From assembly GCF_900215375.1 (NCBI RefSeq), contig NZ_OBEF01000014.1, forward strand, positions 62,001 to 126,000: a stretch of 64,000 bases of DNA, read 5' to 3'. Both the position numbers and the translations under genes were made by a program. The notes under the pieces are model-generated. The model was given only the letters and a program-made list of their open reading frames with translations. It had not been told where the DNA came from and ran no database searches. Positions 19,694 through 29,678 of the stretch are shown one piece after another. Positions within the stretch are counted from its first letter, which is position 1. Each line of letters opens with the position of its first letter. Source of the stretch: Enterobacter sp. CC120223-11. GTDB lineage: Bacteria; Pseudomonadota; Gammaproteobacteria; Enterobacterales; Enterobacteriaceae.

Positions 19694-21673
19694 ATGCTAC
19701 ACCTGCATTCCGCGTCGCTGCGCCCAACCCTGGTCGCCCTGGCTGTTTTCGGCGCTATCACTTCCCCGGCCTTCGCCGCCTCTGAGCAGATGACCGTGAC
19801 CGCCACGGGCAACGAACGCAGCGCGTTTGAAGCCCCGATGATGGTCACCGTGATCGATGCCGATACGCCTGAAGGCCAGACCGCGAGCAGCGCCGCTGAC
19901 ATGCTGCGCCAGGTACCAGGCCTGACTATAGACGGCACGGGCCGCACCAATGGTCAGGACGTAAATCTGCGCGGCTACGATCGCCGCGGCGTACTCGTGT
20001 TGGTCGACGGAATCCGTCAGGGCACCGACACCGGGCATCTCAATAGCACCTTCCTCGACCCGGCTTTGATCAAACGTATCGAAGTCGTGCGTGGCCCGGC
20101 GGCGCTGCTGTACGGTAGCGGCGCGCTGGGTGGCGTTATCTCTTACGACACGGTTGACGCGGCTGACTTGCTGAGCGACGGTCAGAACAGCGGCTATCGC
20201 GTGTTTGGCACCGGCGGGACCGCCGATCACAGCATTGGCATGGGCGCCAGCGCCTTTGGCCGCACCGATACCCTCGACGGGATCGTCTCGTGGTCCAGCC
20301 GCGATCGTGGCGATCTGAAGCAAAGTGACGGATTAACCGCCCCTAACGACGAAAGCATCAATAACTTTCTCGCCAAAGGCAGCTGGAAAATCGACCCGGC
20401 GCAGAAGCTGAGCGGTTCCCTGCGTTACTACAACAACGCCGCGCAGGAGCCGAAGAACCCGCAAACGCCGCAGGCCTCCGACAGCAGCAACCCGATGACC
20501 GATCGCTCCACCATTCAGCGTGATGCCCAGGTCACTTACAACATCGCCCCAGAAGGCAACGACTGGCTGAACGCGGAGGTCAAAGGTTACTGGTCAGAAG
20601 CGCGTATCAATGCGCAGAACCTTGATGACACCGGAGAATTCCGCAAGCAGACCACCAAAGGCGGCAAGGTGGAAAACCGCACCCGCCTGTTCACCGACAG
20701 CTTTGCCTCTCACCTGCTGACCTACGGCGGCGAGTATTACCGCCAGGAGCAAAATCCAGGTGGCGTAACCACCGGCTTCCCGAACGCACGCATCAACTTC
20801 AGCTCCGGCTGGCTGCAGGATGAGATCACCCTGCGCGACCTGCCGGTAACGATCCTCGGCGGGACGCGCTACGACAACTATCGCGGCAGCAGCGATGGCT
20901 ATGACGACGTCGATGCCGACAAATGGTCCTCCCGCGCGGGCATGACCATCAGCCCGACCGACTGGCTGATGCTGTTTGGCTCATACGCACAGGCCTTCCG
21001 CGCGCCGACCATGGGTGAAATGTACAACGACGCCAAACACTTCTCGATTGGTAGCTTCTACACCAACTACTGGGTGCCAAACCCGAACCTGCGTCCGGAA
21101 ACTAACGAAACCCAGGAATACGGCTTTGGTCTGCGCTTTGACGACCTGCTGATGGCGAACGATGGCCTCGAATTCAAGGCTAGCTACTTCGACACCAGCG
21201 CGAAGGATTACATCACCACCTCCGTAGATTTCGCCGCAGCGACCACTACCTCCATCAACGTGCCAAACGCCAAAATCTGGGGCTGGGACGTGATGACCAA
21301 ATACACCGCCGACCTGTTCAGCCTTGACGTGGCCTACAACCGCACCCGCGGTAAAGACACCGATACCGGCGACTGGCTGACCTCCATCAACCCGGACACC
21401 GTCACCTCCCGCCTCGACGTGCCGCTGGCGCAGAGCGGTTTCTCCGTGGGCTGGATTGGCACCTTCGCGGAAGACACAAAGAGCATCAGCACCACGCCGC
21501 AGGCGGGCTACGGCGTGAACGACTTCTACGTCAGCTATAAAGGCCAGCAGGCCTTACGCGGCCTGACCACAACGCTGGTCTTCGGCAACGCCTTCGACAA
21601 AGAGTACTACTCGCCGCAGGGCATTCCGCAGGACGGTCAGAACGGCAAGATTTTCGTAAGTTATCAGTGGTAA
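19694..21673 (+). CDS. hemR: TonB-dependent heme/hemoglobin receptor HemR
   Basis: This 659-residue outer-membrane receptor imports heme. A signal peptide ends at about SPAFA, and a TonB-box-like EQMTVTAT follows. Next are the plug domain (QVPGLTIDGTGRTNGQDVNLRGYDRR) and a 22-strand barrel ending in the aromatic FVSYQW. The heme-receptor signature is present: FRAP near residue 434 and NPNL near 463, with a His (AKHFS) between them that matches the known heme ligand. The ATG at 19694 follows GGAGAG at a good distance, so I prefer it to the ATG at 19682. TonB is encoded at 45 kb in this window. Confidence 0.95.
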   Translation: MLHLHSASLRPTLVALAVFGAITSPAFAASEQMTVTATGNERSAFEAPMMVTVIDADTPEGQTASSAADMLRQVPGLTIDGTGRTNGQDVNLRGYDRRGVLVLVDGIRQGTDTGHLNSTFLDPALIKRIEVVRGPAALLYGSGALGGVISYDTVDAADLLSDGQNSGYRVFGTGGTADHSIGMGASAFGRTDTLDGIVSWSSRDRGDLKQSDGLTAPNDESINNFLAKGSWKIDPAQKLSGSLRYYNNAAQEPKNPQTPQASDSSNPMTDRSTIQRDAQVTYNIAPEGNDWLNAEVKGYWSEARINAQNLDDTGEFRKQTTKGGKVENRTRLFTDSFASHLLTYGGEYYRQEQNPGGVTTGFPNARINFSSGWLQDEITLRDLPVTILGGTRYDNYRGSSDGYDDVDADKWSSRAGMTISPTDWLMLFGSYAQAFRAPTMGEMYNDAKHFSIGSFYTNYWVPNPNLRPETNETQEYGFGLRFDDLLMANDGLEFKASYFDTSAKDYITTSVDFAAATTTSINVPNAKIWGWDVMTKYTADLFSLDVAYNRTRGKDTDTGDWLTSINPDTVTSRLDVPLAQSGFSVGWIGTFAEDTKSISTTPQAGYGVNDFYVSYKGQQALRGLTTTLVFGNAFDKEYYSPQGIPQDGQNGKIFVSYQW

Positions 21674-21680
21674 TCACCTG

Positions 21681-21696
21681 CCCCGGTTCGCCGGGG
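21681..21696 (+). terminator. Intercistronic hairpin between hemR and hemS
   Basis: CCCCGG-TTCG-CCGGGG is a perfect 6-bp stem with a stable UUCG loop, 7 bp after the hemR stop and before CGTTTA. It may lower readthrough into hemSTUV or stabilise the hemR mRNA. Confidence 0.65.
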
Positions 21697-21719
21697 CGTT
21701 TATTCGGAAGGAAGAGAGC

Positions 21720-22748
21720 ATGAATCACTACACACGTTGGCTGGCGCTGAAAGAAGAAAACCCGGGTCACTACGCCCGTGATATTGCCGCGATGATGCAC
21801 ATCAGCGAAGCCGAACTCACCTGGGCCCGCGTGGGCCACGATGCCTGGCGCCTGCAGGGCGAAACTCGCGACATCCTGGCCGCCCTGGAATCCGCGGGCG
21901 ATGTGAAATGCATCTGCCGCAATGAATACGCGGTTCACGAGCAGGTCGGCACTTTTGCCAATCATCACCTCAGCGGACACGCCGGGCTGGTGCTGAACCC
22001 GCGCGCGTTGGATCTGCGCCTGTTCCTTAATCAGTGGGCAAGCGTTTTTCACATCAGCGAAGCCAGCGCCCGCGGCGAACGCCAGAGCATTCAATTTTTT
22101 GACCATCAGGGCGACGCGCTGCTGAAGGTTTACACCACCGATACAACGGACATGAGTGCGTGGGCCGATATTCTGACCCGCTTTATTCACGCAGAAAACC
22201 TGCCACTGGAACGGAAAGCGGCCGAAGTGCCCGCCACCAGCGACAGCATCGACGGAAAAGTGCTTGATGCCGAGTGGCGCGCCATGACCGACGTCCACCA
22301 GTTCTTCACGCTGCTGAAACGTCACAATCTCAGCCGGCAGCAGGCTTTCCGCCTGGTGGGCGACGATCTGGCGTGTCAGGTCGATAACGATGCCGTTGCG
22401 CGCCTGCTGGCAAACGCGCATCAGGATGCAAACGAAATCATGATCTTCGTCGGCAACCGTGGCTGCGTGCAGATTTTCACCGGCGCTATCGATAAAGTGG
22501 TGCCGATGAAGGGCTGGCTGAATATCTTCAATCCGGCGTTCACTCTGCATCTGCGTGAAGACACCATTGCTGAAACCTGGGTGACGCGTAAACCTACCGC
22601 CGATGGGCATGTGACCAGCCTGGAACTCTTTGCTGCCGACGGGACGCAGATTGCGCAGCTTTATGGGCAGCGCACCGAAGGCGAGCCGGAACAGACTCAG
22701 TGGCGGGCGCAGGTGGAAGCGTTGATCGCCAAAGGCCTGGCCGCATGA
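21720..22748 (+). CDS. hemS: HemS, cytoplasmic heme-handling protein
   Basis: This 342-residue member of the HemS/HmuS/ChuS family is built of two similar halves of about 170 residues. Repeated elements include the YTTDTTDMSAWADIL helix in the first half. Such proteins bind imported heme in the cytosol and degrade it or pass it on. The ATG follows GGAAGGAAGAGAGC. The gene overlaps hemT by an ATGA. Whether it degrades heme like ChuS or only carries it cannot be read from the sequence. Confidence 0.93.
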   Translation: MNHYTRWLALKEENPGHYARDIAAMMHISEAELTWARVGHDAWRLQGETRDILAALESAGDVKCICRNEYAVHEQVGTFANHHLSGHAGLVLNPRALDLRLFLNQWASVFHISEASARGERQSIQFFDHQGDALLKVYTTDTTDMSAWADILTRFIHAENLPLERKAAEVPATSDSIDGKVLDAEWRAMTDVHQFFTLLKRHNLSRQQAFRLVGDDLACQVDNDAVARLLANAHQDANEIMIFVGNRGCVQIFTGAIDKVVPMKGWLNIFNPAFTLHLREDTIAETWVTRKPTADGHVTSLELFAADGTQIAQLYGQRTEGEPEQTQWRAQVEALIAKGLAA

Positions 22749-23563
22749 AAGCCGTCGTCGCGTTAATTGCCGCCCTGCCTCTGTTGGCCGGGGCGGCGGC
22801 ACAAAAAGTGGTGACGCTTGGCGGCGACGTGACGGAGATTGTCTATGCACTGGGGGCGCAGAGCGCCCTCGTTGCGCGCGACAGCACCAGTCAGTGGCCT
22901 CCGGAAGCCTTAAAGCTGCCGGACGTCGGCTATCTGCGTCAACTGAACGCCGAAGGCATCCTCGCCATTCGCCCCACTACGGTACTGGCAAGCGTCCAGG
23001 CACAGCCCTCACTGGCGCTCAAGCAGGTCGAACAGAACGGCGTTGAGATCGTCACCATCCCGGGAAGCAATGATGTGGCAGTCATCGACGAAAAGATAAA
23101 AATTATCGCCGCTGCGCTGCATAAAGACGCCGAAGGAGAAAAGCTTCGTCTGCGGATGAAGCAGTCGCTGGACGGGCTGCCGAAAACGCCGCTGAACAAA
23201 CGCGTACTGTTTATTCTCAGCCACGGCGGAATGACCGCCATGGCCGCCGGACAGCAAACCGGGGCGGATGCCGCCATTCGTGCCGCCGGTCTGCAAAATG
23301 CGATGCAGGGCTTCAGCCGCTATCAGCCGCTTTCTCAGGAAGGCGTGATTGCCAGCCAGCCGGACCTGGTGGTGATTTCAGCCGAAGGAGTGACAGGCAT
23401 GGGTGGCGAAACCGGGCTGTGGAAACTGCCGGGGCTGGCGCAAACGCCTGCCGGACGCAATAAGCAAGTGCTGCTGGTCGATGATATGGCGCTGCTCGGC
23501 TTCAGTATCCGCACGCCGGAAGCCATTCTGCAACTGCGCCAGAAAGCGGAGCAGACACCCTGA
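22745..23563 (+). CDS. hemT: Periplasmic heme-binding protein HemT
   Basis: This 272-residue cluster A-III substrate-binding protein (TroA/BtuF fold) starts with the signal peptide MKAVVALIAALPLLAGAAA. Mature features include VVTLGGDVTEIVYALGA and the second-lobe segment VLFILSHGGMTAMAAGQQTGAD. It would carry heme from HemR to HemUV. The ATG at 22745 overlaps the hemS stop; an upstream start would remove the N-terminal signal. Its own stop overlaps the hemU start (TGATG). Confidence 0.93.
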   Translation: MKAVVALIAALPLLAGAAAQKVVTLGGDVTEIVYALGAQSALVARDSTSQWPPEALKLPDVGYLRQLNAEGILAIRPTTVLASVQAQPSLALKQVEQNGVEIVTIPGSNDVAVIDEKIKIIAAALHKDAEGEKLRLRMKQSLDGLPKTPLNKRVLFILSHGGMTAMAAGQQTGADAAIRAAGLQNAMQGFSRYQPLSQEGVIASQPDLVVISAEGVTGMGGETGLWKLPGLAQTPAGRNKQVLLVDDMALLGFSIRTPEAILQLRQKAEQTP

Positions 23564-24552
23564 TGCTGCCGTGGGTTTCCCGCTCGCTGTGGTCGCTGCT
23601 CGGACTGTTAACGCTTCTGACGCTCGCGGCCACCACTTTTGGCGCAATGAAGCTGCCGTTAGACATCCTCTGGCACGGCGACAGCGCGCTGCGCCAAATC
23701 TGGCTCACCATTCGTCTGCCCCGCGTGCTGCTGGCGCTGACCGTCGGTGGCTCGCTGGCGCTGGCGGGCTGTGTGATGCAGGGCCTCTTCCGCAATCCCC
23801 TGGCCGATCCGGGTCTGCTTGGCATCAGCAGCGGAGCCGCTCTGGCCGTGGCATTGTGGGTGGTTTTGCCCTTCTCTCTGCCTTTGGCTCTGATGCTCTA
23901 CGCCCCCATGTTAGCGGCTTTTATCGGCAGCCTGGCAGTGACGATGGTCATTTTTGTTCTCAGCCAGCGTCACGACAATTCGCTCTCCCGCCTGCTGCTG
24001 GTGGGCATCGCCATCAATGCGCTCTGCGGGGCCGCCGTGGGCGTGCTGTCGTGGCTTAGCAACGATGCGCAGCTGCGTCAGCTTTCGCTCTGGGGCATGG
24101 GCAGCCTCGGCCAGGCGCAGTGGCCAACGTTGCTCGCTACCGCCTCTCTGATGCTGCCGACGGTCGTGATTATCTGGCGGCTGGCAAAACAGCTCAATCT
24201 GCTCCAGCTGGGCGATGAAGAGGCACACTACCTCGGCGTAAACGTGAAGCAAATTCAGCGTCGGCTGCTCATGTGCAGCGCCCTGCTGGTCGCGGCGGCG
24301 GTGGCGGTGAGTGGCGTGATTGGCTTCGTCGGACTGGTAGTGCCACATCTGCTACGCATGTGGCTCGGGGCCGATCACCGGGCGGTGATTCCCGGCTCCG
24401 TGCTGCTGGGTGCCATTTTGTTGCTGGTTGCTGATACGGTGGCGCGCACGCTGGTGGCCCCCGCAGAAATGCCGGTAGGCTTATTGACGAGCCTGCTTGG
24501 CGCGCCGTGGTTTTTATGGATGATTTTCCGTCGTGGAGGACAGCATGGCTGA
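23563..24552 (+). CDS. hemU: Heme ABC transporter permease HemU
   Basis: This 329-residue FecCD-family permease has about ten transmembrane segments and is related to BtuC, which is also in this window. Family motifs are GCVMQGLFRNPLADPGLLGISSGA in its N-terminal third and GVIGFVGLVVPHLLRM with the ATPase-coupling loop. As a dimer it forms the inner-membrane heme channel with HemV. It starts in the hemT stop codon and overlaps hemV by 8 bp, which implies translational coupling. Confidence 0.95.
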   Translation: MLPWVSRSLWSLLGLLTLLTLAATTFGAMKLPLDILWHGDSALRQIWLTIRLPRVLLALTVGGSLALAGCVMQGLFRNPLADPGLLGISSGAALAVALWVVLPFSLPLALMLYAPMLAAFIGSLAVTMVIFVLSQRHDNSLSRLLLVGIAINALCGAAVGVLSWLSNDAQLRQLSLWGMGSLGQAQWPTLLATASLMLPTVVIIWRLAKQLNLLQLGDEEAHYLGVNVKQIQRRLLMCSALLVAAAVAVSGVIGFVGLVVPHLLRMWLGADHRAVIPGSVLLGAILLLVADTVARTLVAPAEMPVGLLTSLLGAPWFLWMIFRRGGQHG

Positions 24553-25312
24553 ATGCTTACAGGCCGTGAATCTTTTCTGGTCGCCGGTGCTGCGCGACAT
24601 CAGCCTGACGCTCGAGCCCGGCGAACTGGTCGCACTGATTGGCCCTAACGGCGCGGGGAAATCCACGCTGCTTCGCATGCTGACGGGTTATCTGCCGCCG
24701 GACAACGGTCAGTGCGTTTTAAACGGCAAATCGTTGGCCGAATGGTCGCCGCAGGCGCTCTCCCGCAGGCGGGCCGTGATGCGTCAGCAAAGTCAGCTCG
24801 GCTTTGACTGGCCCGTTGAGGATGTGGTGGCGATGGGACGCGCGCCCTGGCAACAGGTAAACAGCGCGAAGATCGTTCGTGAGGTGATGGATCTGACGGG
24901 ATGCTCGCCGCTGTCTGGGCGCAAGTATAATGCGCTGTCCGGTGGAGAACAGCAGCGCGTGCAGCTCGCCCGGGCCCTGACGCAGCTGTGGGTCGATAAC
25001 GCGCCGCAGGGTTGGCTCTTTCTTGATGAGCCCACTTCAGCGCTGGATCTCTATCACCAACAGCATCTGCTGCGCCTGCTGAAACAGCTGACCACTGGCG
25101 GGCAACTGCACGTCTGCGCTGTCTTGCACGATCTCAATCTGGCGGCGCTGTGGGCCGACAGGCTGGTACTACTGCATCAGGGCGAAATTGTTGCCCAGGG
25201 CAGCGCAGCCCACGTGCTTCAGGCGCAAATGCTGAGCCGCTGGTACGGTGCCGAGGTGCATATTGGCCAGCACCCCGGCAGCCCGACGCCCCAGGTCTTT
25301 CTCGCCCCTTAG
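24545..25312 (+). CDS. hemV: Heme ABC transporter ATPase HemV
   Basis: This 255-residue ABC ATPase powers HemU. Walker [10 protein letters not shown], the signature LSGGEQQRVQLARAL, Walker B WLFLDEPTSALD and the H-loop VLHDLNLA are all intact. The ATG at 24545 has GGAGGA just upstream, which decides against an ATG four codons earlier. It ends the heme operon, and its stop is only 2 bp from the stop of the convergent selO. Confidence 0.95.
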   Translation: MAECLQAVNLFWSPVLRDISLTLEPGELVALIGPNGAGKSTLLRMLTGYLPPDNGQCVLNGKSLAEWSPQALSRRRAVMRQQSQLGFDWPVEDVVAMGRAPWQQVNSAKIVREVMDLTGCSPLSGRKYNALSGGEQQRVQLARALTQLWVDNAPQGWLFLDEPTSALDLYHQQHLLRLLKQLTTGGQLHVCAVLHDLNLAALWADRLVLLHQGEIVAQGSAAHVLQAQMLSRWYGAEVHIGQHPGSPTPQVFLAP

Positions 25313-25314
25313 CG

Positions 25315-26757
25315 TCAGCTTGAACAGCTGACCTCCAGCCGCTTGCCCCACTCTGGCGGGCGGCTGGCGTAGTCATCGTCACGATCGGCGAACGGGTCGC
25401 GCAGTGCTTCATGCAAACGCTCAAACTCAGCGTAGTCACCCCGTTCAGCCTGCTCGATCGCCCGCTGTGCCAGCCAGTTACGCAGGACCATCGCCGGGTT
25501 AGCCTGCTTCATGCTTTGCTGGCGCGTGGCGTCATCCACCTGCTCCTGCTGCAATCGGGCGCGATAGCCACTGAACCAGGCGTCAAACCCGGCACGGTCG
25601 ATAAACTCATCCCGCAGCGGGGAGGCGGCACTGTTCTGCTCGGTTTCACTGAGCATCCGGAAGGTGCGCGTATAGTCGCTTCTTTCACTTGCCATCAGGC
25701 TGAACAGGGCGTTCAGTAATTCATTGTCTCCTTTCTGCTCGCTGAACAACCCGAGCTTGCGTCGCATCAGCTTGCCGTATTCCACCAGCAGCGCTTCCTG
25801 ATAGCCGTCCAGGGCATCATTGAGCGCATCCACAGGGATAAACGGCGAGAGCGACTGAGCCAGCCGTTGAAGGTTCCACAGCGCCGCCGCAGGCTGATTA
25901 TCAAAGCTGTATCGCCCCTGGTGATCGGAGTGGTTGCAGACAAAATCGGGCTGATAATCGTCGAGGAAACCGAACGGGCCGTAATCCATCGTCAGCCCAA
26001 GGAGCGACATGTTGTCGGTATTCATTACGCCATGGCAAAAACCTACCGCCTGCCAGCGAGCAATCATTTGTGCGGTTTTTGTGACAACGTCACGGAACCA
26101 GAGCACGTACTTATCCGCCTCCTGCTGCAAAACCGGCCAGTGATGACGAATGGCGTAGTCCGCCAGCTGCTGGACCTTCTGAGGCTCGCGACGGTAATAG
26201 AAGTGCTCAAAATGGCCGAAGCGCAGGTGGCTTTCCGCCAACCGCATCAGCATAGCGCCCTGCTCAACCGTCTCACGGTAAACAGGTGTATCGCTGGTCA
26301 CCACTGAAAGTGCACGCGTGGTGGGTATGCCCAGGGCGAACATCGCCTCTGAAGCCAGGCTTTCGCGCAGCGTGGAGCGCAGCACCGCGCGCCCATCGCC
26401 CATGCGGGAATACGGCGTCAGGCCAGCGCCTTTAAGGTGCCAGTCGTAGCGGCGACCGTCGGCCAGCTGCTGCTCGCCGAGCAGAATGCCTCGCCCGTCG
26501 CCGAGTTGTCCGGCCCAGACGCCAAACTGGTGTCCGCTGTAAACCTGCGCCAGCGGCAGCATGCCGGGCAGCAGCGCCTCACCGCCCCAGACACCTGCGC
26601 CTTTCTCCGGGGCGAATAATGAGGCCGGAAGCGCAAGGCTCTCTGCCAGCGGGGCGTTATGCCAGATCAGGCGCGCATTAGCGAGCGGCGTTGGTGACAG
26701 TTCGCTATAAAAACCTGGCAGCTCATCGCGCCAGTGATGGGTAAAAGACAGGGTCAT
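25315..26757 (-). CDS. selO: SelO protein adenylyltransferase (AMPylator)
   Basis: This 480-residue pseudokinase-fold enzyme corresponds to E. coli SelO (YdiU, 478 residues). It transfers AMP to Ser/Thr/Tyr of target proteins and is linked to redox stress. The glycine-rich [11 protein letters not shown] loop, the Lys of [14 protein letters not shown] and NTDNMSLLG with [11 protein letters not shown] are visible. The protein ends EVSCSS. The C-terminal Cys takes the place of the selenocysteine of animal SelO and in E. coli pairs with a Cys equivalent to that in FVCNHSDH. Both are present, so the redox switch is probably kept. Confidence 0.96.
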   Translation of the reverse strand: MTLSFTHHWRDELPGFYSELSPTPLANARLIWHNAPLAESLALPASLFAPEKGAGVWGGEALLPGMLPLAQVYSGHQFGVWAGQLGDGRGILLGEQQLADGRRYDWHLKGAGLTPYSRMGDGRAVLRSTLRESLASEAMFALGIPTTRALSVVTSDTPVYRETVEQGAMLMRLAESHLRFGHFEHFYYRREPQKVQQLADYAIRHHWPVLQQEADKYVLWFRDVVTKTAQMIARWQAVGFCHGVMNTDNMSLLGLTMDYGPFGFLDDYQPDFVCNHSDHQGRYSFDNQPAAALWNLQRLAQSLSPFIPVDALNDALDGYQEALLVEYGKLMRRKLGLFSEQKGDNELLNALFSLMASERSDYTRTFRMLSETEQNSAASPLRDEFIDRAGFDAWFSGYRARLQQEQVDDATRQQSMKQANPAMVLRNWLAQRAIEQAERGDYAEFERLHEALRDPFADRDDDYASRPPEWGKRLEVSCSS

Positions 26758-26821
26758 GGTTCCTCCTGCCTGTAGTGTAGTGCCTGATTGAGGAGATAAA
26801 TACGGGCGGGATGCAGGGTTA

Positions 26822-27532
26822 TTACTGCATCAGGCGCGTCAATGACGCAGCATCCACTGCGGGCCACAATGCGCCCTGAAACGCGCTAAACCCCCATGGC
26901 GTAAGGCGTTCGAGGAGCTGCGGGGAATCGACGCCAGCGGCCATTATCGCCTGACAGCAGGGCTTGAGCTGCGCGGTAATCGCCCGCATAAAAGGGTCGA
27001 AGGATAATAATAACGCCTGCTGCTGAATAAAGTTTTTATCGAGTGCAACCCGTGTAAACAATCCGGAAAATACCGCCCGGGTTGAAGCATCGCCGGCACC
27101 AAAATTAGCCAGCACCAGCGGGAAGTGTTTCGCCAGTTGCACCAGACAATGATTTTCCCCCAGCGAATTCAACTCAGGAAAACTTTCCTCAACGGTCAAT
27201 TCAAGAAAAGAAAAACGTGCTGTTTCTTCCGCCAGCGTTTTTTGTGTTAACAGAGCATCAGAGATTGCAGGCGTAATATTTATCCAGGCAATTAACTGCT
27301 GCTGAATAAAAAAGATCTGACAGCTTTCGAGCAGCGCCAGTTTTTCCCGAAACAGTTCGATTTCCTGGGCGGCATTCAGGCGGGACATCACCAGTGCTGC
27401 GGGCGTGCGCACGTTATCATCGGACCCGACAAAGTTGGTGATAATTTCCAGCCCGATAAGCTTTCCTTCCCCATTTCTGGCAGGGAGGAATAACAACTCA
27501 CTCTTCCAGGCTTTTTCCAGTGTCACTATCAT
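26822..27532 (-). CDS. rflP: Anti-FlhDC factor RflP (degenerate EAL protein)
   Basis: This 236-residue protein matches E. coli RflP/YdiV (237 residues). It has the EAL-domain fold but lacks catalytic residues: the EAL triplet position reads GLEIIT. Instead of degrading c-di-GMP, RflP binds FlhD, blocks FlhD4C2 at promoters and promotes its proteolysis, so it lowers flagellar gene expression in poor nutrients. It follows selO on the same strand, as in E. coli. Confidence 0.93.
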   Translation of the reverse strand: MIVTLEKAWKSELLFLPARNGEGKLIGLEIITNFVGSDDNVRTPAALVMSRLNAAQEIELFREKLALLESCQIFFIQQQLIAWINITPAISDALLTQKTLAEETARFSFLELTVEESFPELNSLGENHCLVQLAKHFPLVLANFGAGDASTRAVFSGLFTRVALDKNFIQQQALLLSFDPFMRAITAQLKPCCQAIMAAGVDSPQLLERLTPWGFSAFQGALWPAVDAASLTRLMQ

Positions 27533-27778
27533 TGCGTCCCCTCCGGCTCAAGGGACATCCCTGGTCGTTGCTGCGTGCTTCCAGTAAAAAACAAAATCTT
27601 TGATTTTAAAAAGATTAATTTCATTCGTTCCTTTGTTATTCAGGAATTCCTTTACGTTATCATTCGGGTGATTGTAATCCATATTCGTGCAGTCGCACAA
27701 TCCGCGGCGCACCGCCGAAAAATGGGAGGTTAAGCGATAATTATTCCGCTAATGGCTCTGACTTTTATTTCCGTAAAC

Positions 27779-27804
27779 AAAAAGGGCCATTGGCCCTTTT
27801 TTTC
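27779..27804 (-). terminator. Terminator downstream of nlpC
   Basis: AAAAAGGGCCATTGGCCCTTTTTTT is a symmetrical hairpin with T-tracts on either strand. It ends the btu-nlpC transcript 3 bp past the nlpC stop. Confidence 0.9.
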
Positions 27805-27806
27805 GA

Positions 27807-28271
27807 CTAAATTCTTCTGGCCTGCCAGAAGTGCTTTCGCCAGTAAACATTATCCAGCGACGAGCGGGTGACGCCCTGGCTGGTCGAGGCATGGATAAAC
27901 TGATTGTCAGTATCATAAATGCCAACGTGCAGACCGCTGCCCCCGGAGCCGGTATTGAAGAACACCAGATCCCCCGGCAACAGATCATCTTTATCTATTT
28001 CCGTGCCGATTTCCGACTGCCGCTCGGTATCCCGCGGGAGCTGCAAATCGAACTTATCGCGGAAGGTCATCATCACGAATGCGGAGCAGTCCACGCCGCC
28101 GCGGCTGGTGCCGCCATAGCGATAAGGCGTGCCGCGCCAGTTAGCCAACTGGTCATTAAGGTTGGCAATAACGGTGATGGAATCAGAAAGCCTGGGGTTT
28201 GGCGGCGGCGCACGATGGCTACTGCACCCTGCTAAAATTAACGCGGCCACGAAAATAAATAAGAGACGCAT
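27807..28271 (-). CDS. nlpC: NlpC lipoprotein, NlpC/P60 peptidase
   Basis: This 154-residue predicted lipoprotein has a signal ending in the lipobox LAGC (Cys16) and an NlpC/P60 cysteine-peptidase domain. The catalytic Cys62 is in VDCSAF, His115 in GLHVGIYD, and the third polar residue His127 in FIHAS. Proteins of this family cleave peptidoglycan stem peptides. It sits downstream of btuD, as in E. coli. Confidence 0.95.
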   Translation of the reverse strand: MRLLFIFVAALILAGCSSHRAPPPNPRLSDSITVIANLNDQLANWRGTPYRYGGTSRGGVDCSAFVMMTFRDKFDLQLPRDTERQSEIGTEIDKDDLLPGDLVFFNTGSGGSGLHVGIYDTDNQFIHASTSQGVTRSSLDNVYWRKHFWQARRI

Positions 28272-28350
28272 ATCCTGGCGTTTCCTCTGCTATTTTTTTA
28301 TAGAAATAAATTTAGCCCGCGAATTTGCAAAGTTGCAAGCAACCTTGCGG

Positions 28351-29097
28351 TTATAGCGCAGAAACCAGCATCTGAACGCCATCCGCATGCAGCATTTTAA
28401 ACGGCATATCATACGCAGCCGTCAGATTTTCGATCGTCAAAACGTGCGCCGTTTCGCCGCCTGAAAGCAGTTTTCCCCGCCTCATCAGCCACGTCGTGCT
28501 GGCAAAGCGCAGCGTGTGATTCAGGTCGTGGCTGCTCATCACAATGGTGATCCCCGCCAGCCGCAATTGTGCAAGCAGCCTGTCCAGCGCTGATTGCTGT
28601 GCCACGTCAAGGCTGTTCATGGGCTCATCAAGCATCAGCAGCTGTCCCTGCGGATTTCCCTGCGGGTGGATTTGCAGCACAACCGCCGCCAGGCGAACGC
28701 GCTGCCACTCTCCGCCGGAGAGATGATTCACCGGTCGGGCGAGTTTGTCCTCCAGCCCCAGCTTTTCAGCAATTTCCTGCTGCAAAGCGTGCTGCGTTTT
28801 ATCCGCCTGATGCAGCGTCAGGTAGTGCCAGACCGGCATGGCAAACGGCGGCGTCTGGTGCTGCGAAAGGTACGCCCGCTGGCGGGCCAGCTCCGGTGCG
28901 GGCCAGTCAGACAATGACTTCCCACCCAGCGTAATCTGCCCTTTCCCGCTCGTCAGACCCGCCATACGGGCAAGCAATGTGCTCTTTCCTGCTCCGTTTG
29001 GCCCGACAAGATGAATCATCTCCCCTTGTCGGACTTCCACGCTGAGCGGGTGCAGCCGCCCTGCTTCTTCCACGCCCTGCAGCTGCATCAGCGGCAC
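28351..29097 (-). CDS. btuD: Vitamin B12 import ATPase BtuD
   Basis: This 248-residue ABC ATPase drives cobalamin uptake through BtuC2. Walker [10 protein letters not shown], the signature [17 protein letters not shown], Walker [13 protein letters not shown] and the H-loop SSHDLNHT are present. I placed the start at the GTG 29097 (reading VPLMQLQG), which corresponds to the 249-residue E. coli protein and lies 1 bp after the btuE stop. An ATG three codons later is possible. Confidence 0.93.
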   Translation of the reverse strand: MPLMQLQGVEEAGRLHPLSVEVRQGEMIHLVGPNGAGKSTLLARMAGLTSGKGQITLGGKSLSDWPAPELARQRAYLSQHQTPPFAMPVWHYLTLHQADKTQHALQQEIAEKLGLEDKLARPVNHLSGGEWQRVRLAAVVLQIHPQGNPQGQLLMLDEPMNSLDVAQQSALDRLLAQLRLAGITIVMSSHDLNHTLRFASTTWLMRRGKLLSGGETAHVLTIENLTAAYDMPFKMLHADGVQMLVSAL

Positions 29098-29098
29098 G

Positions 29099-29650
29099 TT
29101 ACTTCGCCAGCGCCAGTTTGATGGATTCCATGACAATCGGATCTTCCGGCGTCATGTCTGGCGAGAAGCGCTGCACGAGCTCACCATCGCGGCCGATCAG
29201 GAATTTTTCAAAGTTCCACAGAATATCACCCTGCACTTTTGGCGCGCGGCCCTTGCTCGCCATGCGCTCGTAAAAACCACTGTTTTCAGGTGCCACCGCG
29301 ACAGGCGCGGCCGCGGTCAGTTTCTGGTACAGCGGGTGGCGATGCTCGCCGTTCACGTCGATTTTACTGAACATCGGGAAGGTGACGCCGTAGGTGGTGC
29401 TGCAGAAGGTTTTGATCTCTTCGTCGCTGCCCGGCTCCTGGCCTAAAAACTGGTTGCATGGGAAGCCCAGCACTTTAAAGCCCTCTTTGCCCCAGGCTTC
29501 CTGAATATTTTCCAGCTGCTCATACTGTGGGGTCAGGCCGCACTGGGAGGCGACGTTCACCACCAGCAGCACTTCACCTTTATATTTTTCCAGACTGATG
29601 CTTTCACCGTCGATGGTGGTGACCGTTGTGTTGAGAATATCGTGTTGCAT
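29099..29650 (-). CDS. btuE: BtuE thioredoxin/glutathione peroxidase
   Basis: This 183-residue member of the glutathione peroxidase family reduces peroxides in the periplasm or cytosol. In E. coli it is not required for B12 transport despite its position. The active-site segment [17 protein letters not shown] carries Cys in place of selenocysteine, with the Gln ([13 protein letters not shown]) and Trp ([10 protein letters not shown]) of the catalytic set. AGAGGA precedes the ATG. It lies between btuC and btuD. Confidence 0.96.
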   Translation of the reverse strand: MQHDILNTTVTTIDGESISLEKYKGEVLLVVNVASQCGLTPQYEQLENIQEAWGKEGFKVLGFPCNQFLGQEPGSDEEIKTFCSTTYGVTFPMFSKIDVNGEHRHPLYQKLTAAAPVAVAPENSGFYERMASKGRAPKVQGDILWNFEKFLIGRDGELVQRFSPDMTPEDPIVMESIKLALAK

Positions 29651-29678
29651 AGCGTCCTCTTTGGTTATCAGCCGGCAC

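Noticed and set aside
25315-25330. Selenocysteine codon in selO
   Set aside because: The position encodes Cys (TGT) and the only TGA is the terminal stop. No SECIS-like element follows.
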